Shown: positions 25,266 to 34,366, counted from the stretch's first letter. The stretch: 64,000 nt of DNA from an uncultured Gardnerella sp. (GCA_947088155.1 CAMUFL010000001.1:62001-126000), one strand, 5' to 3'. A program made the numbers and translations. Notes: generated by a model from the letters alone, not told the origin.

Positions 25266-25295
25266 GACCTCCGGGTAAGCCCCGGGGGTCTTTTT
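25263..25295 (+). terminator. Attenuator terminator after the Trp leader peptide
   Basis: AAAGACCTCCGGG (25263-25275) pairs with CCCGGGGGTCTTT (25281-25293), 13 bp with one wobble and a 5-base loop, followed by TT. It lies 22 bases after the leader stop and 118 bases before the TrpP-like gene. Confidence 0.85.
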
Positions 25296-25324
25296 GTATA
25301 CAAGCCTTAAATTTCAAAAATAAC

Positions 25325-25352
25325 CAAATCACAAATCACAAATCACAAATCA
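25325..25352. repeat. Four tandem copies of the 7-base unit CAAATCA
   Basis: Perfect copies at 25325-25331, 25332-25338, 25339-25345 and 25346-25352, followed by CAACAAAA. The tract lies in the leader between the attenuator terminator and the TrpP-like gene. Confidence 0.9.
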
Positions 25353-25413
25353 CAACAAAATATTCGATAGCTTTGTATTCAAATAATATGAAGCTTAAAC
25401 AAGGAGAGAAATC

Positions 25414-26040
25414 ATGGCTAATGAAACTAATGAAAAAGTTATGGAAGCTACTAGCGGCGTCGCAAATGCAACTGCTGATGTTGCGTCGGTAATGATGAAA
25501 AATGCGAAAGTTAAGAATCATGCACTAAATATTACTTCGTTAGTGCTGGTTGCAGTTCTATTTGCAGCAGGATGCATTCTTGATTTTACTGTTGCCAAGC
25601 CTCTTTCTATTGGAAATATCCAGCCTGAGTTTGTTATTGCTTCATTCTGCTTGGCGATTTTGTTGGTTCGTCCAAAGATTTATCAAGGAGCTATTATTGG
25701 AGCTCTTGCTGCAACATTAATCCAACTTAATACTTCGATTCCATTCCTTGAATATGCGTGTGACATTCCTGCTGCAATTATTATGACAGCTATTTTAATT
25801 GGATATGTCCATCTCTTCCCAAAGGATGCTGCTCGTAAAGTAAGTGTTTTCCCATTTATTGCAACTTTTGTTACAACAGTAATTTCTGGTTGCATTTTCG
25901 CTTCTATTGCTGCTTACTTTATTCTTCATTCTCCAAACATGGTAATCGTAATGATGCCAATTATTTTTGGTACTGCTGCATTTAATGCGATTATTGTTGA
26001 AATTCTTTATACTCCATTGCGACTTGTATTGCACAAATAA
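25414..26040 (+). CDS. TrpP-like ECF transporter S component (probable tryptophan uptake)
   Basis: A 208-residue membrane protein with a polar N-terminus of about 40 residues and about five membrane segments. Its layout resembles Bacillus TrpP: an initial ALFA-type helix (VLVAVLFAAGCILDF), GNIQPEFVIASFCLAILLVRPKIYQGAIIGALAA, a central IPAAIIMTAILIGY helix and a final AFNAIIVEILYTPLRLVL. S components bind the substrate and depend on the EcfA ATPases and EcfT, which follow here in order. The ATG is preceded by AAGGAGAG. The tryptophan assignment rests on this resemblance plus the Trp-rich leader; an ECF substrate other than Trp cannot be excluded from the protein alone. Confidence 0.8.
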   Translation: MANETNEKVMEATSGVANATADVASVMMKNAKVKNHALNITSLVLVAVLFAAGCILDFTVAKPLSIGNIQPEFVIASFCLAILLVRPKIYQGAIIGALAATLIQLNTSIPFLEYACDIPAAIIMTAILIGYVHLFPKDAARKVSVFPFIATFVTTVISGCIFASIAAYFILHSPNMVIVMMPIIFGTAAFNAIIVEILYTPLRLVLHK

Positions 26041-26169
26041 TAAATAATGTAACTAAGAAATTCTTATGATTGCATGTTTAATTGCACGTTATACATCATT
26101 ATTAACGAATGTGTTTAATGCGTATAAATGTATAAAGTCATAGAAGTATAAATATAAAGGTATAAAAGC

Positions 26170-26214
26170 AAGTTGGCATCAGTCTAATATGATTGATGTC
26201 AACTTGTGTTTTTG
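26170..26214 (+). terminator. Hairpin after the TrpP-like gene
   Basis: AAGTTGGCATCA (26170-26181) pairs with TGATGTCAACTT (26194-26205), 12 bp with one wobble, followed by GTGTTTTTG. It may end a part of the transcripts before the ATPase gene. The bases 26090-26165 contain several GTATAAA-like words and no gene. Confidence 0.65.
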
Positions 26215-26263
26215 TGTTATTAATTTTTTAGCGTTTGCTCGGTGTGTTAGAGTTAGGAATGTT

Positions 26264-28228
26264 ATGTCTCAGCAAGAAAAATATGTTGCAGATAATCATT
26301 TAGTTGATTCTGCCGAACCGTGTAAAGAGCCTATGAAAAAAAGTGATGAATCAGTAAAAGAAGTGCCATTGCTTGAATTAAGCAATGTATCTTTTCGTTA
26401 CGATACTCATAGTGATGAAAGTGTTGCAAATAAAGATAAAAAAGACAATGAAGATAATTGCAACTATGCTCTTCATAAAGTAAACCTTAGTATTCATCAA
26501 GGTGAATTCGTTGGAATTATTGGACCTTCTGGGTCTGGTAAAACAACTCTTGCTTCACTTTTTTCTGGAGCAATTCCTCACCATTATTCGGGAAAGTTTT
26601 TCGGAACTGTCAGAATTGCTGGTCATGACACTACTACTCTTGAGCTCACTAATATTGCTTGTTTAATTGGCTCTGTTATTCAAGATATTGATGCGCAAAT
26701 GGTTGCTGCAAACGTTGAAGATGAGTTGCTTTTTGGCTTAGAAAACTTCGGAGTTTCGCACGATGAAATTCCTGAGCGTATAGCAAATGCACTAGAAACT
26801 GTTGGTATTAGCAATTTGCGAAATCGTGATTTAGATACGCTATCTGGAGGTCAAAAGCAGAAGGTTGCAATAGCTGCTATTTTGGCTTTAAGGCCTAAAG
26901 TGATGGTTTTAGATGAGCCTACTTGTGCGCTGGATCCAGTTTCTTCACGTATGATTTTCGACGTTTTAAGTGATTTGAATAAAAACTTTGGTATTACTAT
27001 TGTAGTGATTGAGCAAAAAGTAGCTTTATTAAGTGAATATTGCAAGCGTCTTATAGTGCTTTCTAAAGGTGAGCTTGTTCTCGATGCTCCTGTTTGCGAA
27101 GCTCTTAAAGATATAGAGTTACTTCGTAAAGTAGGTATTAATTATCCACGTACTACGCGATTGCTTAAACAATTGCAAGATGAACAAATTTGCGATCCAG
27201 CACCTCTTAGTGTTGGCGTTGATGAGACTGTAAATACTATTGTTAAAACTTTGCGTTCTGATTATTTTGAACTTTCTAATCGCGATGATGTGTATGATGT
27301 AGAAGCTGATTTAGAACTTAATAAAGAAGATTCTAAAAGAGCTAACAATGCAGTTAATAATATTGATAAGCCATGCCTTTCAATAGATCATGTGAGTTTT
27401 GCTTATGCAAATGATGTCAAGGCTCTAAAAGATATTTCATTTGATGCTTATGCTGGTGAATTGATCGCACTAATTGGTAAAAACGGTGCCGGAAAAACTA
27501 CTATTACAAAAATTATTAACGGTTTACTAAGACCTACTGAAGGTAGTGTAACAATTGACGGTATCGACACCAAGCCATTGCGAATTAGTCAAATAGCAAA
27601 ATATGTTGCGACATTATTCCAAAATCCTGATCATCAATTATGTAAAGAGACTGTTCTTGAAGAAGTAGAGTTGAGCTGTATTTTAATTGGTGAAGATTCT
27701 AGTCAGGCGAAAACGCATGCAATGGAAATTATTGAGAAACTTGACTTAAATCCTACTGACAGCCCATTCATGCTTTCTAGAGGGCAGAGACAAATGGTGG
27801 CATTGGCTGCAACTGTCGTAACGCGTCCTAAAATACTTGTTCTCGATGAACCAACTTGTGGGCTTGATTACCATGAATGCGTGAGAATTATGCAAGTGGT
27901 TGAGGAGTTGCGAGCTCACGGTTGTTGCGTGATTATGGTTTGTCATGATATGGAAGTTGTGCTTGATTATGCAACTAGACTTATAACGATTAATGATGGA
28001 AAGCTTATTATTGATGGTTCAGCGCATGATGTTTTTGAAAAACCAGACGTCTGTTCAGCTGCTTCTTTATATCCACCATTATTGTGTGCTGTTTGCCAAG
28101 GTTTGGTTTCTAACGGTTTTAAGCAATGCTATGGATTGTATACGCGAAAAGAATTAGTTGAAGCGTTGCGTTTTGGTAAAATCGCAAAACTTAGTCAGAA
28201 TAAGCAGCATAATCAGCAGAATAGTTAG
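26264..28228 (+). CDS. Fused double ABC ATPase of an ECF transporter (EcfA-EcfA')
   Basis: A 654-residue protein with two ABC domains in one chain, in place of separate EcfA1 and EcfA2. The first has GPSGSGKTT, LSGGQKQK and VMVLDEPTCALDP; the second has GKNGAGKTT, LSRGQRQM and ILVLDEPTCGLD. Each has the Q-loop segments expected (IGSVIQDIDAQMV and ATLFQNPDHQLC). A charged linker of about 50 residues separates them. It would sit on the inner face of the membrane and power uptake with EcfT. The ATG at 26264 is preferred, with AGGAA before it; a longer frame from 26189 overlaps the hairpin and is unlikely. Confidence 0.9.
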   Translation: MSQQEKYVADNHLVDSAEPCKEPMKKSDESVKEVPLLELSNVSFRYDTHSDESVANKDKKDNEDNCNYALHKVNLSIHQGEFVGIIGPSGSGKTTLASLFSGAIPHHYSGKFFGTVRIAGHDTTTLELTNIACLIGSVIQDIDAQMVAANVEDELLFGLENFGVSHDEIPERIANALETVGISNLRNRDLDTLSGGQKQKVAIAAILALRPKVMVLDEPTCALDPVSSRMIFDVLSDLNKNFGITIVVIEQKVALLSEYCKRLIVLSKGELVLDAPVCEALKDIELLRKVGINYPRTTRLLKQLQDEQICDPAPLSVGVDETVNTIVKTLRSDYFELSNRDDVYDVEADLELNKEDSKRANNAVNNIDKPCLSIDHVSFAYANDVKALKDISFDAYAGELIALIGKNGAGKTTITKIINGLLRPTEGSVTIDGIDTKPLRISQIAKYVATLFQNPDHQLCKETVLEEVELSCILIGEDSSQAKTHAMEIIEKLDLNPTDSPFMLSRGQRQMVALAATVVTRPKILVLDEPTCGLDYHECVRIMQVVEELRAHGCCVIMVCHDMEVVLDYATRLITINDGKLIIDGSAHDVFEKPDVCSAASLYPPLLCAVCQGLVSNGFKQCYGLYTRKELVEALRFGKIAKLSQNKQHNQQNS

Positions 28229-28254
28229 AAGTAAAATAAAGGCATCTGATATTT

Positions 28255-29028
28255 ATGAAAACGAGACTATTAACATATCAATCAGGCAACACATTCCTTC
28301 ACCGCACAAACCCTATTGCGAAGCTAATTCTTGCTGCGAGTATTGTAATAAGCGTATTTATTGCTAAACAGTATTCTGTACTTATTGCGCTAGCTGTTAT
28401 TATTTTTGTTGGCATGGCTTTTACTCATGTTGTTAAAACATTATTTGGCCTTATTAAAGCTATGCTAATAATTTCTTGCGTAATGTTTTTGCTACAAACT
28501 GTTATTGCTCAAAGTGGGAACTATATTTTTCTATGGTTTACGTTAAGAGGTATTGATATTGGAGCGAAAGCTTCTTTGCGTTTGTTCTGTTTTGCTTTTC
28601 CTCTTGTTACAGTGCTAACAGTAACTAAATTAAACGATCTTGCAAATGCTGTAGTCCAATATTTGCATATTCCATATTGTTATGCTTTTACTATAACTAC
28701 TGCGGTTCGTTTTGTGCCTATTTTTGCGCAAGAAATGTCTCAAATCACAGAAGCTCAAATGGCTCGCGGAGTTGAATACGATAGTAAAAATCCATTTAAA
28801 AAATTAAAACTTATGATGCCTCTTATTGTGCCTCTTTTGGTTTCTTCAGTGCGTAAAGCAGATAGTTCTGCGCTAGCAGCGGAAGAGCGCGGCTTTTATT
28901 TGCGTACACGCAAGTCTTCGTATTACAAATACCCATTCGGATGGCGTGGATTCTTGTCTTTAGTTATTTCTGCACTTATTATTGCTTTACCAATATGCAC
29001 TTCAATCTTTTTGCCAAATTTAGTGTAA
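28255..29028 (+). CDS. ECF transporter transmembrane component EcfT
   Basis: A 257-residue membrane protein of the EcfT family (CbiQ superfamily). After the opening HRTNPIAKLILAASIVISVFI segment there are several membrane helices. The coupling region has the two Ala-Arg-Gly-type motifs: EAQMARGVEYD and the related ALAAEERGFYLRTRKSSY, which contact the ATPases. It follows the fused ATPase by 26 bases and completes a self-contained S-A-T module. No strong ribosome-binding site is seen before the ATG, although AAAGG lies 14 bases upstream. Confidence 0.88.
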   Translation: MKTRLLTYQSGNTFLHRTNPIAKLILAASIVISVFIAKQYSVLIALAVIIFVGMAFTHVVKTLFGLIKAMLIISCVMFLLQTVIAQSGNYIFLWFTLRGIDIGAKASLRLFCFAFPLVTVLTVTKLNDLANAVVQYLHIPYCYAFTITTAVRFVPIFAQEMSQITEAQMARGVEYDSKNPFKKLKLMMPLIVPLLVSSVRKADSSALAAEERGFYLRTRKSSYYKYPFGWRGFLSLVISALIIALPICTSIFLPNLV

Positions 29029-29070
29029 AATATTTGTGTAAATCATAAATAAATAAATCATAAATAATTT

Positions 29071-30168
29071 ATGAGGCTTTTGATGAAAAGTGTAAAAATT
29101 TGGCTTAAGGGTGCAAGAATTTACACGCTTCCAATAGGCTTAGTTCCTGTTGTTATGGCGTTTGCGGTTTCATTTAGAATGATGCGATTTTCGTATTTTG
29201 AAGAACCAATTATGCATCTAGAGCAATGTTTTATACAATTTTTCTTGTGCTGCATGGTTGCTGCGTTTATGCAAATCGCCGTCAATTATGCCAATGATTA
29301 TTGTGACGGATTGAATGGCTTGGATGAGAATCGTAGTTTGCGTGCTTTAAGTAGCAATAATTCAAAGCCTTTATGCGATGTATCTTGGCGCCTTGCAAAT
29401 GCTGGAATTTCCCCGAAATCTGTGCTTAAAGCTGTAATAATTTCTGCTTTTATTTCTTGTATTTTTGGTTTGATTATTGTTTTGCGAACTGGAATATATT
29501 GGTTTATTTTACTTGGAATTGCGTGCTTTGCTGCAGCCTGGTTTTATGCCGGGGGTAAACATCCTTACGGTTATAAAGGTTGGGGAGAAGTAAGTGCGTT
29601 TGTATTTTTCGGTCCTGTTCCTTTTATTGGTTCGTTATGCGCAATTACATATGGAATTGGTATTCCAGAAACTAGTATATTTATTAATGGCGGGCAAAGG
29701 ATTTTGGCTTGTTTGCTAATATCTTGCATTCCTGGTGCTTATTCGGCTTGCTTAATGATGGTAAACAATCTTCGAGATATTAAAAGCGATAAAGAGCATG
29801 GAAAAATAACTGCTATGGTTAGAATTGGTGAGCGCAATGGTAGGCGTTTATGCGCTGCTATGAGCATTGTTTCTGCTGTTCTATTGATCGCATATTCTAT
29901 TTTGATTATTGTGTTACCTTCTGCAGTGCCATCAATATGGCGCTTTTATAGTGTTGAAGTTTTCCTCAGTTTTAGTGCGATTGTATGCAATACTTCATGG
30001 CATTTATTTTTTGCTGCTTTTCAGTGGCTCTTATTGTTAGTCATTGCAATTAAAGCTTATAAGTTTACTAAATGTGTGCTTATAGGTGATTACAAGAACG
30101 CTTTTCCTATGTGCGTTGCTCAGGCAATACTTGGTGCGCTGGCTGTATTATTATCTGCGATTATATAA
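29071..30168 (+). CDS. UbiA/MenA-type prenyltransferase (1,4-dihydroxy-2-naphthoate prenyltransferase-like)
   Basis: A 365-residue integral membrane protein with about nine helices. It carries both Asp-rich motifs of the UbiA superfamily: NYANDYCDGLNGLDE (first, with NDxxD) and NNLRDIKSDKEHGKIT (second, with DxxxD), which bind Mg2+ and the prenyl diphosphate. The opening WLKGARIYTLPIGLVPVVM is typical of MenA. No other menaquinone genes are in the window, so the acceptor cannot be stated; a prenyl transfer other than in menaquinone synthesis is possible. It follows EcfT by 42 bases, perhaps in the same transcript. Confidence 0.8.
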   Translation: MRLLMKSVKIWLKGARIYTLPIGLVPVVMAFAVSFRMMRFSYFEEPIMHLEQCFIQFFLCCMVAAFMQIAVNYANDYCDGLNGLDENRSLRALSSNNSKPLCDVSWRLANAGISPKSVLKAVIISAFISCIFGLIIVLRTGIYWFILLGIACFAAAWFYAGGKHPYGYKGWGEVSAFVFFGPVPFIGSLCAITYGIGIPETSIFINGGQRILACLLISCIPGAYSACLMMVNNLRDIKSDKEHGKITAMVRIGERNGRRLCAAMSIVSAVLLIAYSILIIVLPSAVPSIWRFYSVEVFLSFSAIVCNTSWHLFFAAFQWLLLLVIAIKAYKFTKCVLIGDYKNAFPMCVAQAILGALAVLLSAII

Positions 30169-30283
30169 AATAAGCAAAATAGTGCTAATTGTATGTGCTT
30201 GTTCGCGCGTCTTGCAATTCTTATGATATTATTAATTGACACGAACATGGTGCGCGTGCGGTATTTTAATGACTTGCAAATTG

Positions 30284-30292
30284 TGTTATGAT
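30284..30292 (+). promoter_or_regulatory. Extended -10 box before the ANTAR regulator gene
   Basis: TGTTATGAT is an extended -10 element about 110 bases before the ATG. No good -35 was found. Confidence 0.35.
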
Positions 30293-30334
30293 GCGCAATT
30301 TCCACTAGTGTTTGTGAGTGTGCCGTTGCGTGAG

Positions 30335-30382
30335 CGCCATGTTAAAGATGCATGGTGATGTTGCCCTGTGAATGTGTGGCAA
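30335..30382 (+). promoter_or_regulatory. Two small hairpins in the leader of the ANTAR gene
   Basis: CGCCATG (30335-30341) pairs with CATGGTG (30351-30357), and TTGCC (30361-30365) with GGCAA (30378-30382). The loops are 9 and 12 bases, not the 6 bases known for ANTAR targets, so a role in self-binding is only a possibility. Confidence 0.35.
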
Positions 30383-30400
30383 TGAAGTGAGGTTTTGAAT

Positions 30401-31189
30401 ATGCCAGGTATGGATGAAAATGAAGGGACAGAGCCAGCGATGCCTGAGGTACTTACTGATGATGAGCTGCGCAAAGCTGCAGATGATGAAGCTGCTCAGC
30501 GAGAATCTAAAGAAAAGAAAAACAATCATATTCGTACTGTGGTAGTTGCAGAAGATGAATCAGTTAATCGTATGGATTTAGTGGCAATGCTTGAAGATAA
30601 CGGATATCAAGTTGTAGGTCAGGCTGCTAACGGTCAAGAAGCTATTGAGTTGACGCGTGAAAATCATCCAGATGTTGTATGCATGGATGTTAAGATGCCT
30701 GTTATGGATGGCATTACCGCCGCTGCAACAATCTGTGATGAGAATATTGCTCCTGTAGTAATGCTCACTGCTTTTTCACAGTCAGATTTAGTAAAACAAG
30801 CAACTGGTGCTGGAGCGATGGCGTACGTTACTAAACCGTATGAAGAATCTAAACTTCTTCCTGCTTTGGAAGTTGCTATGGGTCGCTTTAGCGAGATCAA
30901 CGATTTATTAGATAGTGTTGAACGTGCAGAAAACAAGTTACACGATGCTGAAGATCAGTTGAAGAAAACAGAAGAAAAGTTGAAGAAAGCTGAAGATACT
31001 TTAGAAGAACGTAAGCTTGTAGATCGTGCTAAAGGTCTTCTTATGGATAAGGCTGGATTCTCTGAACAGGGTGCTTTCCGCTGGATTCAAAAAACTTCTA
31101 TGGATCAGCGTATCCCTAAGAAGCGTCTTGCAATGGCTATTATTGCAAAGTATAGCGATGATAAAGCAGAATCTCCATCTGAAAATTAG
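30401..31189 (+). CDS. Response regulator with ANTAR RNA-binding domain (PdtaR-like)
   Basis: ANTAR proteins bind paired RNA hairpins and prevent transcription termination when phosphorylated. The 262 residues contain a polar Glu/Asp-rich N-terminus (1-43), a receiver domain (about 46-165) with VVVAEDESVNRMDLVAML, the phospho-acceptor region VVCMDVKMPVMDG, and the Thr and Lys of VMLTAFS and YVTKPYEE. A coiled coil (about 170-208) joins it to the ANTAR domain (LVDRAKGLLMDKAGFSEQGAFRWIQKTSMDQ). The ATG follows GAGG at good spacing. The order receiver-coiled coil-ANTAR is the one in mycobacterial PdtaR. The cognate kinase is not in the window. Confidence 0.93.
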   Translation: MPGMDENEGTEPAMPEVLTDDELRKAADDEAAQRESKEKKNNHIRTVVVAEDESVNRMDLVAMLEDNGYQVVGQAANGQEAIELTRENHPDVVCMDVKMPVMDGITAAATICDENIAPVVMLTAFSQSDLVKQATGAGAMAYVTKPYEESKLLPALEVAMGRFSEINDLLDSVERAENKLHDAEDQLKKTEEKLKKAEDTLEERKLVDRAKGLLMDKAGFSEQGAFRWIQKTSMDQRIPKKRLAMAIIAKYSDDKAESPSEN

Positions 31190-31267
31190 TAGGGTTATAT
31201 TTATTCATTTTTATATAACTGCATAGTTATTTATTAGTAATTACGGAACGTGGGTGAGTAGTCAACA

Positions 31268-34200
31268 GTGAATACCGACATCGTTGAAGAACATTCTTCG
31301 GAACTTAAGAATGAGAAAGGAACGTTGTTGGTTGTCGATGGCCATTCTCTTGCGTTCCGTGCTTTTTTTGCAATATCTGCAGATAATTTTTCTACTCGCT
31401 CTGGGCAAGCAACAAATTCCATTTGGGGATTTATTACTATGCTTTCGCAGGTTGTAAAAAAAGAGAAGCCTGACCGCTTAGCTATTGCTTTTGACGTTAA
31501 AGGTGGAACTTTTAGAAATACTATGCTTCCTCAATATAAAGGTACTCGTGATGCTGCTCCGCAGGAGCTTCTTTCGCAGCTTCCTATTATTCAACAGATG
31601 CTTAAAGCTCTTGGTATCACTTATATTGAGAAACCAGGTTATGAAGGTGATGATGTTATCGGCACCCTTGCAACAATGGGAGCGAATGCCGGTTATAGAA
31701 CTTTGGTACTTTCTGGCGATCGTGATGCATTCCAACTTATAGATGACAATATTACTGTTTTGTATCCAGGACAGCATTTTAAAGATTTAAAAGAAATGGA
31801 TAAGGATGCTGTTTTTGAAAAATATCATGTTACGCCTAAGCAATATCCTGATCTAGCAGCGTTAAGAGGAGAAACTGCAGATAATATCCCAGGAGTTCCA
31901 GGTGTTGGAGATGGGTACGCTGCTAAATGGATTAATCAATTCGGCAGCCTAGAAAATATTATTGAACATTCGAATGAGATTAGCGGTAAAAAGGGAGAAG
32001 CTTTAAGAAAAAATATTGATCAAGTTCGTTTAAACCGTAAAGTTAATGCTTTAGTTTGCGATTTGGATTTAGGCGTAACTGTAGATGATTTGTGCTTTGG
32101 TGATGTTGATGCTGCAAAATTAGGAATCTTGCTGTCTCAACTTGAATTTGGCGAATTAAAAAAGAGAAAGATTCTCAAAACTTTTAGCAACGGTACGCAA
32201 CAATCTATTGAAAATAATATGCGTATAATGTTTTCGTCTACGTATGAAGGTAATGCTAATAACGATGAGCTAGTTCAAGGTGATCAATCAAATATTGACG
32301 CAGAAAATTTTCAAGAAATGCTAGCAAGCATTGACTTGCATCATGTTAAAACTGTAGAAGACTTTATTAATTGGGAGAATTCCGTTTCTTCTTTACTTTA
32401 TACAGAAATAAAGAAAGATTCAAAAAATACTGAAGATACTTTCGACCAACTAAGTTCCGAAGAAGAGAATTTTGAAGAATTAAGTTCCGAAAAAATTATA
32501 AATAATTCTCGTAAATGTGCCGAACCTATACTGAAAAATCAAGAAGTTGTAATATACGCTCATGAGTGCAAGAAGAATTCAAAACATCATTTTGAGTTGA
32601 CTGCAGATTCTTTAATAATTCTTGTTGCTCATAAAGCTGTGTTATTGTACGCGTCTGATTTGCAATCGGCAGATCGAGCTTTGCTCGAGATGTTGCGAAA
32701 GTTCTTGCAAAAAAATTCTTCAATAACAGTATTGCATGATTATAAAAAGCATTTGGGATTGCTAAAATCGCTAAAATTATTCGATTCGAATAATTCATTT
32801 GGCACTCCACTTCTTGATACTCGATTGGCATCATATTTATTGGAGCCTGATTTTCGAGCTGAAACTTTAGAAAATATGGCTGAACATTATTTAGATATTC
32901 AGTCAGATGAAGATAATTTGGGTGAAAATGAAGCTAAGCAGGGTGAGCTCGATCTTCTTATTGACGATGAAACGCCAGCCAGTGAAGAAGAAAATAATGA
33001 AAAGCAAACTCAAGCGCGTGAAGCTAAATTCTTAAGAACTGCGCTTCTTATTCGTCTTTTGGCTCTTCATTTTGCTTCAACACTTGATGATAGAAAACAA
33101 ACTGGTTTGATGACTGATTTGGAAATGCCTATTTCGCGAGTTTTGCGTGGCATGGAAGACGTCGGTGCTGCAGTTGATATGCAACGTTTAAGTGGTATGC
33201 TTAAGCAATTTTCTGCAGATGCTGAGTTCGCGCAAAATATGGCTTGGAAAGTTGCAGGTAGTTCTGTTAATTTACAAAGTCCTAAGCAGTTGCAGCAAAT
33301 ACTTTTTGAGCATTTTGGTCTTAAACCTACTCGTCGCACAAAGAATGGCTCGTACACGACTAATGCCGAAGCTTTGCAAGCTATGTACGTTAAACTCGAT
33401 CCCGAAGAGCCTGCAAGTCAATTCTTGGGCGCCTTACTTAAACATCGCGAAACTAATAAATTGAAGCAGATTGTGCAAAGTTTAATTGATGCGGCTCATT
33501 ATGATGATAGGCGCATCCATACAACTTTTGAGCAGACTATTGCGGCAACTGGTCGTTTAAGTTCTGCTGATCCTAATCTCCAGAATATTCCTAATAGGAA
33601 TGCTGCTGGTCGTGAGATTCGTGCTGCTTTTATTCCAGGAGAAGAATTTGAATATTTAATGAGTTGTGATTATTCACAAGTTGAGCTTCGTATTATGGCT
33701 CATGCATCTCATGATAAAACTCTTATTGAAGCATTCCGTTCCGGCGCAGATTTTCATAAATATGTTGCGAGCTTAGTTTATAAGATTCCTGTTGAACAAG
33801 TAACGCCGGATCAACGTTCTCATGTAAAAGCTATGAGCTATGGATTAGCATATGGATTGAGTACTTATGGACTAGCCAAACAGCTTTCTATTAGTCCGGC
33901 TGAAGCTGAAATGTTGAAGAATAAGTATTTTGATACTTTTGGCAATGTTCATGACTATCTGGAATCTCTTGTGTCAAAGGCAAAAGAACTTGGATATACA
34001 GAAACTATGTTTGGTCGACGTAGGTACTTCCCGCAGCTTTCTTCCAATAATCGTGCATCTCGTGAAGCTGCTGAGCGCGGAGCTCTTAACGCTCCAATAC
34101 AAGGTACTGCCGCAGATATTATGAAACTTGCTATGCTTCGTGTTGATTTGGGATTGCGTGAAGCAAAAGTTCGTAGCCGAGTAATATTGCAAATACATGA

Positions 34201-34345
34201 TGAATTGATTTTAGAAATTTCACATGGTGAGCAAGAGCAGGTAGAAAATATTGTGCGTAAAGCTATGGAAAATGCTGTGCATCTAGATGTTCCTCTTAAT
34301 GTTTCTACTGGAGTTGGTGTAGATTGGCAACTAGCAGCGCATTAA
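31268..34345 (+). CDS. polA: DNA polymerase I
   Basis: PolA fills gaps and removes primers in repair and replication. The 1025 residues have a 5'-3' exonuclease domain (VDGHSLAFRAFFA, GYEGDDVIGTLA, SGDRDAFQLI), a middle region in place of the proofreading domain, and the polymerase domain (SADPNLQNIPNR, the catalytic DYSQVELRIMAH at about 800, MSYGLAYGLSTYGL, and IHDELILE at about 975). The middle third has long acidic, low-complexity stretches and lacks the DxE exonuclease motif, so proofreading is probably absent. Length is above the usual 900-950. The start is a GTG at 31268; the GGGTGAG ten bases before it fits. The NIF3-like gene follows after 21 bases. Confidence 0.95.
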   Translation: MNTDIVEEHSSELKNEKGTLLVVDGHSLAFRAFFAISADNFSTRSGQATNSIWGFITMLSQVVKKEKPDRLAIAFDVKGGTFRNTMLPQYKGTRDAAPQELLSQLPIIQQMLKALGITYIEKPGYEGDDVIGTLATMGANAGYRTLVLSGDRDAFQLIDDNITVLYPGQHFKDLKEMDKDAVFEKYHVTPKQYPDLAALRGETADNIPGVPGVGDGYAAKWINQFGSLENIIEHSNEISGKKGEALRKNIDQVRLNRKVNALVCDLDLGVTVDDLCFGDVDAAKLGILLSQLEFGELKKRKILKTFSNGTQQSIENNMRIMFSSTYEGNANNDELVQGDQSNIDAENFQEMLASIDLHHVKTVEDFINWENSVSSLLYTEIKKDSKNTEDTFDQLSSEEENFEELSSEKIINNSRKCAEPILKNQEVVIYAHECKKNSKHHFELTADSLIILVAHKAVLLYASDLQSADRALLEMLRKFLQKNSSITVLHDYKKHLGLLKSLKLFDSNNSFGTPLLDTRLASYLLEPDFRAETLENMAEHYLDIQSDEDNLGENEAKQGELDLLIDDETPASEEENNEKQTQAREAKFLRTALLIRLLALHFASTLDDRKQTGLMTDLEMPISRVLRGMEDVGAAVDMQRLSGMLKQFSADAEFAQNMAWKVAGSSVNLQSPKQLQQILFEHFGLKPTRRTKNGSYTTNAEALQAMYVKLDPEEPASQFLGALLKHRETNKLKQIVQSLIDAAHYDDRRIHTTFEQTIAATGRLSSADPNLQNIPNRNAAGREIRAAFIPGEEFEYLMSCDYSQVELRIMAHASHDKTLIEAFRSGADFHKYVASLVYKIPVEQVTPDQRSHVKAMSYGLAYGLSTYGLAKQLSISPAEAEMLKNKYFDTFGNVHDYLESLVSKAKELGYTETMFGRRRYFPQLSSNNRASREAAERGALNAPIQGTAADIMKLAMLRVDLGLREAKVRSRVILQIHDELILEISHGEQEQVENIVRKAMENAVHLDVPLNVSTGVGVDWQLAAH

Positions 34346-34366
34346 CACTACTTAAAGGTAGAAGAA

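Noticed and set aside
25046..25303. Minus-strand frame opposite the Trp leader
   Set aside because: It is antisense to a clear leader peptide and attenuator and has no supporting signal.
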